Source: Pelomonas sp051857475 (GTDB lineage Bacteria > Pseudomonadota > Gammaproteobacteria > Burkholderiales > Burkholderiaceae_C). From it: a stretch of DNA of 64,000 nucleotides. The stretch is from assembly GCF_051857475.1 (NCBI RefSeq), contig NZ_JBPZGZ010000002.1, positions 682,001-746,000 of the forward strand. The letters are read 5' to 3'. The notes beneath the pieces were generated by a model, which was not told where the DNA came from, ran no database searches, and saw only the letters and a list, made by a program, of their open reading frames with translations. This document shows, piece by piece, positions 59,244 through 64,000 of this stretch (positions are counted from its first letter, which is position 1; each line of letters opens with the position of its first letter). Both the position numbers and the translations under genes were made by a program.

Positions 59244-59292
59244 TCGGCTGCACTGCAAGCTGGGCGCAAGCCCCGGCACTGCAGGCTTCACA

Positions 59293-59311
59293 CCCGGCTA
59301 ACGAAGCCGGG
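59293..59311 (+). terminator. Hairpin between bglX and the ABC permease gene
   Basis: CCCGGCT (59293-59299), loop AACGA, AGCCGGG (59305-59311) forms a perfect 7-bp GC-rich stem 50 bases after the bglX stop. There is no T tract. It may insulate bglX from the downstream transporter. Confidence 0.5.
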
Positions 59312-59342
59312 CTAGGCTGCGCGGTTCCGCTCCGCTGCAGCC

Positions 59343-61073
59343 ATGACCGAACGCCGCTTCTTCTTCACCCGTACCGCCGTCGAGGCGGGCATCAACCGCT
59401 GGGACTGGGCCTTGCTGCCCCTGGTCCTGGCGGTGCTGGTGCTGCTCGCCATGGCCGCGGCGGCCATGGCCCGGCCCTTCCATCTCGGCCAGCCCCTGCC
59501 GCTGAGCCTGGACGTCGCCTACCTGCCCTACTACCTGCTGCGCACCACGCTGCGCATGTTCCTGGCCCTGGCGGCCTCGGTCGTGTTCGCCTGCGTGTTC
59601 GCGGTACTGGCGGCCAAGGTGAGGGCGGCCGAGAAGGTGCTGGTGCCGCTGCTGGACATCCTGCAGTCCATCCCCATCCTGGGCTTCCAGGCCATTGCCG
59701 TCGCGCCCTTCATTGCCCTCTTCCCGGGCAACCTGCTCGGCGTCGAGCTGGCCGCGCTGTTCGCCATCTTCACGTCCCAGGCCTGGAACATGGCCTTCAG
59801 CCTCTACCAGTCGCTGCGCACCGTGCCGGGCGAGCTGCAGGAAGCGGCGCGCATCTTCCAGCTGTCGGGCTGGCAGCGCTTCTGGCGGCTGGAGCTGCCC
59901 TTTGCCATGCCAAATCTGCTGTGGAACATGATGATGAGCATGAGCGGCGGCTGGTTCTTCGTCGTTGCGTCCGAAGCCATCTCGGTGGCCGGCCAGGACA
60001 TCAAGCTGCCGGGCGTGGGCTCCTACATCGCCGTCGCCATCGAGGCCCGCGACCTGGGCGCCATCGGCTGGGCCATCCTGGGCATGCTGGTGGGCATCCT
60101 GCTCTACGACCAGCTGTTCTTCCGGCCGCTGCTGGCCTGGGCCGACAAGTTCCGCTTCGAGGGCGCCAGCAGCGACAACGCACCGCAGTCCTGGCTGCTG
60201 ACCTGGCTGCGCCGCACCCAGCTGCTGCAGAAGTTCGGCGAGTGGCCGGGGCGCTGGATCACGGCCAGCTTCGCGCCGCTGAAGAAGAGCTACGACGGCC
60301 GCTCCATCCGTGCCAAGCCCCAGCCGCCCAACCCGCTGTGGGCGCGTGCCTGGGATGCGCTGATCGCAGCCCTGGTGCTGTTCGCCATCTGGCGCCTGGT
60401 CAGCTTCATCCACACCGAGGTGGGCTGGGGCGAGGCGGCCCATGTCTTCCAGCTGGGCCTGTACACCCTGGCCCGCGTGCTGGTGCTGATCGCCGTCGCG
60501 TCGCTGATCTGGGTGCCGGTGGGCGTGTGGATAGGCCTGAATCCGCGCATCGCCGGCCGCGTGCAGGCCATCGCGCAATTCCTCGCCGCCTTCCCATCCA
60601 ACCTGGTGTTTCCGGTCGCCGTCCTCGTCATCGTCAAGTACAAGCTCAACCCCGACCTGTGGCTGTCGCCGCTGATCATCCTCGGCACGCAGTGGTACAT
60701 CCTCTTCAACGTCGTGGCCGGCGCCTCCACCATCCCGACCGAGCTGCGCCTGGCCGCCCAGAACCTGGGACTGAAGGGCTGGCTGGCCTGGAAGCGCTAT
60801 CTGCTGCCGGCCATCTTCCCCAGCTTTGTCACCGGTGCCATCACGGCCAGCGGCGGCTCCTGGAACGCCAGCATCGTGGCCGAGTACGTGACCTGGGGCG
60901 ACACCCAACTGCAGGCTGCGGGGCTGGGCAGCTACATCCAGCAGATGACGACGGCGGGCGACTTCCCGCGCATCGCGCTGGGCATCGGCGTCATGTGCGT
61001 CTTCGTCATGGCGATGAACCACTGGGTCTGGCGGCGGCTGTATCGCATCGCTGAAGAAAGGATGCATTTCTGA
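59343..61073 (+). CDS. ABC transporter permease, two-domain fusion (NitT/TauT-like)
   Basis: The 576-residue membrane protein contains two permease domains in tandem, one at about residues 65-280 and one at about 365-565. Both have the EAA-type cytoplasmic loop: ELQEAARIFQLSGWQRFWRLELPFAMPNL and ELRLAAQNLGLKGWLAWKRYLLPAIFPSFVTG. The domains resemble SsuC/TauC permeases of nitrate, sulfonate and taurine importers. The fusion provides both halves of the pore in one chain. No solute-binding protein gene is adjacent. It is followed by the ATPase gene after a structured 168-base spacer. Confidence 0.92.
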   Translation: MTERRFFFTRTAVEAGINRWDWALLPLVLAVLVLLAMAAAAMARPFHLGQPLPLSLDVAYLPYYLLRTTLRMFLALAASVVFACVFAVLAAKVRAAEKVLVPLLDILQSIPILGFQAIAVAPFIALFPGNLLGVELAALFAIFTSQAWNMAFSLYQSLRTVPGELQEAARIFQLSGWQRFWRLELPFAMPNLLWNMMMSMSGGWFFVVASEAISVAGQDIKLPGVGSYIAVAIEARDLGAIGWAILGMLVGILLYDQLFFRPLLAWADKFRFEGASSDNAPQSWLLTWLRRTQLLQKFGEWPGRWITASFAPLKKSYDGRSIRAKPQPPNPLWARAWDALIAALVLFAIWRLVSFIHTEVGWGEAAHVFQLGLYTLARVLVLIAVASLIWVPVGVWIGLNPRIAGRVQAIAQFLAAFPSNLVFPVAVLVIVKYKLNPDLWLSPLIILGTQWYILFNVVAGASTIPTELRLAAQNLGLKGWLAWKRYLLPAIFPSFVTGAITASGGSWNASIVAEYVTWGDTQLQAAGLGSYIQQMTTAGDFPRIALGIGVMCVFVMAMNHWVWRRLYRIAEERMHF

Positions 61074-61241
61074 TGACTGTCTGCCCCTCGCCCAGTCCCG
61101 CCGCGCTGAACGCCGGCGTGCCCGGTCGGTCCCCCGCGGGGACGGCGATGCTTGCCGTATCGACCGGTAAGCACATCGCCAGAGCGGGCCGGCTAGGGAG
61201 CGGCCCGTCGCTCGGCCCGCAAAACACGAGGTTCAACTGAC
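61074..61241 (+). other. Structured spacer between permease and ATPase genes
   Basis: No gene is apparent. Two hairpins lie in a row: GTCCCC-CGC-GGGGAC (61129-61143) and a longer one with left arm 61144-61157 (GGCGATGCTTGCCG) and right arm 61165-61180 (CGGTAAGCACATCGCC), a two-base bulge and a seven-base loop. The ATPase start follows 61 bases later. This could affect mRNA processing or differential expression of the two subunits. Confidence 0.5.
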
Positions 61242-62540
61242 ATGACCACACTCATCGAATTGAAAGACGTGGCCAAGGGCTTCAAGTCCTCCGACGGCAG
61301 CCTGCGCTCGGTGCTGGAGGACGTGGACTTCACCCTCGCCAAGGGCGAGATCGTCGCGCTGCTGGGCCAGTCGGGCTCGGGCAAGAGCACGCTGCTGCGC
61401 ATCATGGCCGGCCTGATCCCGGCCGATGCCGGCGACGTGCACTACCGCGGCCAGCCGCTGTTCGGGCCGGCGGCCGGCATCGCCATGGTGTTCCAGAGCT
61501 TCGCCCTCTTCCCCTGGCTGACGGTGCAGCAGAACGTCGAGCTGGGCCTGGAGGCGGCCGGCGTGGCCGCAGCCGAGCGGGCCCAGCGTGCCGAGGCAGC
61601 CATCGAGCTGATCGGCCTCGCCGGCTTCGAGGGCGCCCTGCCGCGCGAGCTGTCGGGCGGCATGCGCCAGCGCGTCGGCATGGCGCGGGCCCTGGTCATG
61701 CAGCCGGCCGTGCTGCTGATGGACGAGGCCTTCTCGGCCCTGGACGTGCTGACCGGCGAGCGCCTGCGCAACGAGATCCTGGAGCTGTGGGACGGCGGCC
61801 AGATGCCCACGCAGGCCATGCTGGTGGTCTCGCACAACATCGAGGAGGCCGTCATGATGGCCGACCGCGTGCTGATCTTCGCCAGCAACCCGGGCCGTGT
61901 GCGCGCCGAGCTGCCCATCACGCTGCCGCGGCCGCGCCGCGCCGACAGCGCCGAGGTGCGTCTGCTCATCGACGAGGTCTACAAGCTCATGACCAGTGCC
62001 GCACCGACAGCGGGCGCTGCCGAGGAGCCGGCCAAGCCGCATCTGTCCGACCGCCTGCCCGAGGCCGACGTGGGCCGCATGGAAAGCCTGTTGGAGCTGC
62101 TGGTGGCCGACCCCTTCCGCGGCCGCGCCGACCTGCCGCAGCTGGTCGAGGAGAGCGAGCTCACCGACGAGGAGGTGCTGCCCCTGGCCGACGCCCTGCA
62201 CCGCCTGGGCCTGGCCCAGCTCAGCGGCGGCGACCTGCTGATGACGCCGCTGGGCCACCGTTATGTCGACGGCAGCCACGACTTCCGCCGCCAGCTCTTC
62301 GGCCAGCAATTGCTCGAGCATGTGCCGCTGGCCGCCTTCATCCGCCACAGCCTGGAGCAGGAGGCCGACGGCGAGCTGAAGGAAGAGCCCTTCCTGAAGC
62401 TGCTGATGGACAGCATGGACGCCGCCGAGGCCGAGCGCGTGCTGCGCGTGGCCATCGAATGGGCGCGCTACGGCGAGGTCTTCGAGTACGACTTCCACAC
62501 CGGCCTGATTCACCTCCCCGAATCGGACGAGCCGGCCTGA
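61242..62540 (+). CDS. ABC transporter ATPase with AAA-associated C-terminal domain (NitT/TauT-like)
   Basis: The 432-residue protein has an N-terminal ABC ATPase of the SsuB/TauB type: Walker A LLGQSGSGKST (Lys49), Q-loop MVFQSFALFPWL, signature ELSGGMRQRVGMARA, Walker B VLLMDEAFSALD and switch histidine VSHNIEEA. The extra C-terminal region (about 285-425) with MESLLELLVADPFRGRADLPQLVEES and ERVLRVAIEWARYGE is the AAA-associated C-terminal domain found on some of these ATPases, with unknown role. Its 3' end overlaps the convergent hydrolase by 31 bases. Confidence 0.93.
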   Translation: MTTLIELKDVAKGFKSSDGSLRSVLEDVDFTLAKGEIVALLGQSGSGKSTLLRIMAGLIPADAGDVHYRGQPLFGPAAGIAMVFQSFALFPWLTVQQNVELGLEAAGVAAAERAQRAEAAIELIGLAGFEGALPRELSGGMRQRVGMARALVMQPAVLLMDEAFSALDVLTGERLRNEILELWDGGQMPTQAMLVVSHNIEEAVMMADRVLIFASNPGRVRAELPITLPRPRRADSAEVRLLIDEVYKLMTSAAPTAGAAEEPAKPHLSDRLPEADVGRMESLLELLVADPFRGRADLPQLVEESELTDEEVLPLADALHRLGLAQLSGGDLLMTPLGHRYVDGSHDFRRQLFGQQLLEHVPLAAFIRHSLEQEADGELKEEPFLKLLMDSMDAAEAERVLRVAIEWARYGEVFEYDFHTGLIHLPESDEPA

Positions 62541-63367
62541 GATCGCAGCGCCAGCGCTTCGCGGATGGCCGCGACGACGAGCTCGGGCTTGTCGGTCTGG
62601 ATCTGGTGGTCGGAGTCGACGATGTGCTTGCGGGCGCGCGGGTAGAGGCCTTTCACGAAGGCCACCGTCGCCGGGCTGTCGTCGACGACGCCGAAGTCCA
62701 CGGCCACGGCCGTCTTGTCCTTGGGCACGTTGAAGAGCTGCACGATGCGGGAGTCGTCGAAGGCCGGCAGGGCCAGCACGGCCTCGCCGGTGGCGTGGAT
62801 CTGGTCGACCTCGTCCGAGACGGCGCGCGACATCAGCAGGCGCTTGCCCCAGCGCGCATACCAGGGGAAGTCCTCGGGCTTCTTGATGATGCGCGGGTAG
62901 ACGGCGTCCACCAGCACCAGGGCCTGCACCTCCTGCGGGTAGCGGCGCGCAAACCACTGCATGTACAGGCCGCCGAGGGAGTGGCCCACCAGCACATAGG
63001 GCGGCTTCAGCCCCTGGGCCGCAAGCAGGGCACGCAGCTCCTCGACGACGGCCTCGCCGCTGCGCGGCCCTTCGGCCGGCTCGCTCTGGCCATAGCCCGG
63101 GCGGTTGTGCGTGAGGACGGTTGCGTCGCGCGACAGCGTCTCGACGACGGCGGTCCAGCTGTCCAGCGTCATGCGCGCACCATTCTCGAAGACGACGACG
63201 GGTGCGCCCTTGGGCGGCCCGGCCTTCAGGAATTCGACGCGATGGCCCTGCACGGACTCCAGGGCGGCGGTGGGTGAAGCCGCCAGCGCAGGCGCGAGGC
63301 TCAGGCACAAGGCCAGGCCGGCCAGGGTGCGGCGAAGGACGGGGGAAGGGGTGGAGGGTTTGAGCAT
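62510..63367 (-). CDS. Secreted alpha/beta hydrolase
   Basis: The 285-residue protein has a signal peptide (RTLAGLALCLSLAPALA) and a classical serine hydrolase fold: VVVFENGARMTLDSW (oxyanion region), THNRPGYGQSEPAEGPR, the nucleophile elbow LVGHSLGGLYMQWFARRYP, and the histidine in HIVDSDHQIQ near the C-terminus. It is probably a periplasmic esterase, lipase or peptidase-like enzyme; the substrate is unknown. It overlaps the transporter ATPase gene by 31 bases at its 3' end. Confidence 0.87.
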   Translation of the reverse strand: MLKPSTPSPVLRRTLAGLALCLSLAPALAASPTAALESVQGHRVEFLKAGPPKGAPVVVFENGARMTLDSWTAVVETLSRDATVLTHNRPGYGQSEPAEGPRSGEAVVEELRALLAAQGLKPPYVLVGHSLGGLYMQWFARRYPQEVQALVLVDAVYPRIIKKPEDFPWYARWGKRLLMSRAVSDEVDQIHATGEAVLALPAFDDSRIVQLFNVPKDKTAVAVDFGVVDDSPATVAFVKGLYPRARKHIVDSDHQIQTDKPELVVAAIREALALRSQAGSSDSGR

Positions 63368-63449
63368 CCGGCCATGCTCAATGGCCGGGTCCAGCGATTC
63401 AACGGCGATGCGACAGGCTGCACGCCGGAAGGAACAGGCCGTCCAGCCC

Positions 63450-63734
63450 TCAGTGCTGGGACAGCAGATGGCTCACGCCCGCCCGGGCGTAGACGGCCAG
63501 CACCGCGTCGCTCACCACGCGGGCACCGCCGGGCGCGGTGCCGAGCACCCGCTCACCCCGCTCGACGATCTCGCGCAGCTCGTGCGCCCGGGCGATCTGC
63601 TCGGCGCGGGTGTGCGCGGGGTCGGCGAAGGCGTCCAGCAGCGGGAATGTTTCGGCCCACCACGGTGCCGGATACCAGCTCGCGTCACCGGCCTGCAGCC
63701 AGAACCTGGGCTTGAAACGGATGGCGCTCGTCAT
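63450..63734 (-). CDS. Unknown small protein
   Basis: The 94-residue protein from ATG 63734 is soluble, with IRFKPRFWLQAGDASWYPAPWWAETFPLLDAFADP followed by a helical stretch (AEQIARAHELREIVERGERVLG) and VVSDAVLAVYARAGVSHLL. No family recognised. A longer frame reaching 63962 looks unconvincing as protein. Codon use fits the genome. Confidence 0.55.
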   Translation of the reverse strand: MTSAIRFKPRFWLQAGDASWYPAPWWAETFPLLDAFADPAHTRAEQIARAHELREIVERGERVLGTAPGGARVVSDAVLAVYARAGVSHLLSQH

Positions 63735-63844
63735 GGTCCTGCTCCCTTCGACAACTCTGGCTGCCATTCTGGCCAGCCGGGGGCGTCCGGGCAGGTGAAG
63801 AAGAACGTCGCGCCCCCCGCAAATGGGGAGTTCCGCCCCGCGCT

Positions 63845-64000
63845 TCAGGCGTGGGCGCAGCGGGTCACCGTGTCCACCGTGCGCGTCGTGATGGCCTTGC
63901 CGAAGGTCTTCTCCAGCAGGTGCATGAAAACCGGCCCCTTGGCCTCGGGCACATAGCTGCACAGCACCTCGCCGCCGTTGACGGCCAGGATGCGCGCCTC
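63845..64000 (-). CDS. Partial unknown CDS, truncated by window edge (C-terminal 51 residues seen)
   Basis: A minus-strand frame is open from the right edge to a TGA at 63845-63847, giving 51 residues that include EVLCSYVPEAKGPVFMHLLE, TFGKAITTR and a Cys in VTRCAHA at the end. The start lies beyond the window. Codon bias supports coding. I cannot name a family from this tail. Confidence 0.5.
   Translation of the reverse strand, partial: EARILAVNGGEVLCSYVPEAKGPVFMHLLEKTFGKAITTRTVDTVTRCAHA

Overview
The window is a high-GC bacterial chromosome segment. GC is about 70 % in most rows I counted by eye. Gene content points to a betaproteobacterium of the order Burkholderiales, perhaps the Roseateles/Mitsuaria/Rubrivivax group: a PEP-CTERM-like exported protein, DUF2277, YbjQ, an MAPEG protein, a type-B-like PutA, and ubiA/ubiC. 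The genus is an inference only. I saw no tRNA, rRNA, CRISPR array, integrase or transposase.

Layout. 1-5.9 kb: accessory housekeeping genes (LysR regulator divergent from an EamA exporter, an alpha/beta hydrolase, a GNAT acetyltransferase, a ThuA-like exported protein). 5.9-16.7 kb: a lower-GC defence operon on the minus strand, transcribed hsdR > hsdM > hsdS > SMC/ABC-type ATPase > HNH nuclease > Mrr-like nuclease, with overlaps or short gaps throughout. It is a type I restriction-modification system carrying a Septu(PtuA/PtuB)-like pair and a third nuclease, and it is the most interesting feature here. It sits between the 3' end of the ThuA gene and the 3' end of gyrB. 16.9-20.7 kb: dnaN then gyrB, without dnaA upstream.

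21-31 kb: PEP-CTERM-like protein, DUF1801-like protein, an alpha-oxoamine synthase, a Nu-class GST, small exported and NTF2-like proteins, ubiA, an exported solute-binding protein, an S41 protease lipoprotein, and a tandem pair of Gfo/Idh/MocA oxidoreductases downstream of an HPP-CBS membrane protein. 32-45 kb: proC-ubiC, several lipoproteins, an ABC exporter, MAPEG, DUF2277, GNAT, a YbjQ/membrane/PUA-like trio and small conserved unknowns.

45-55.5 kb: putA divergent from an Lrp-family regulator with a palindromic site between them, a GFA protein, a large propeller-GGDEF diguanylate cyclase, a uracil-DNA-glycosylase-like gene behind a dienelactone hydrolase, and ribA. 55.6-64 kb: a Gln-rich small protein, an AraC regulator divergent from a GH3 beta-glucosidase, a NitT/TauT-like ABC permease plus ATPase without a binding protein, a secreted hydrolase, and small or partial unknown genes.

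The genome is compact. Many convergent pairs overlap by 4-35 bp, and operon neighbours often share start and stop codons. Functional assignments rest on motifs read by eye; no search was run.
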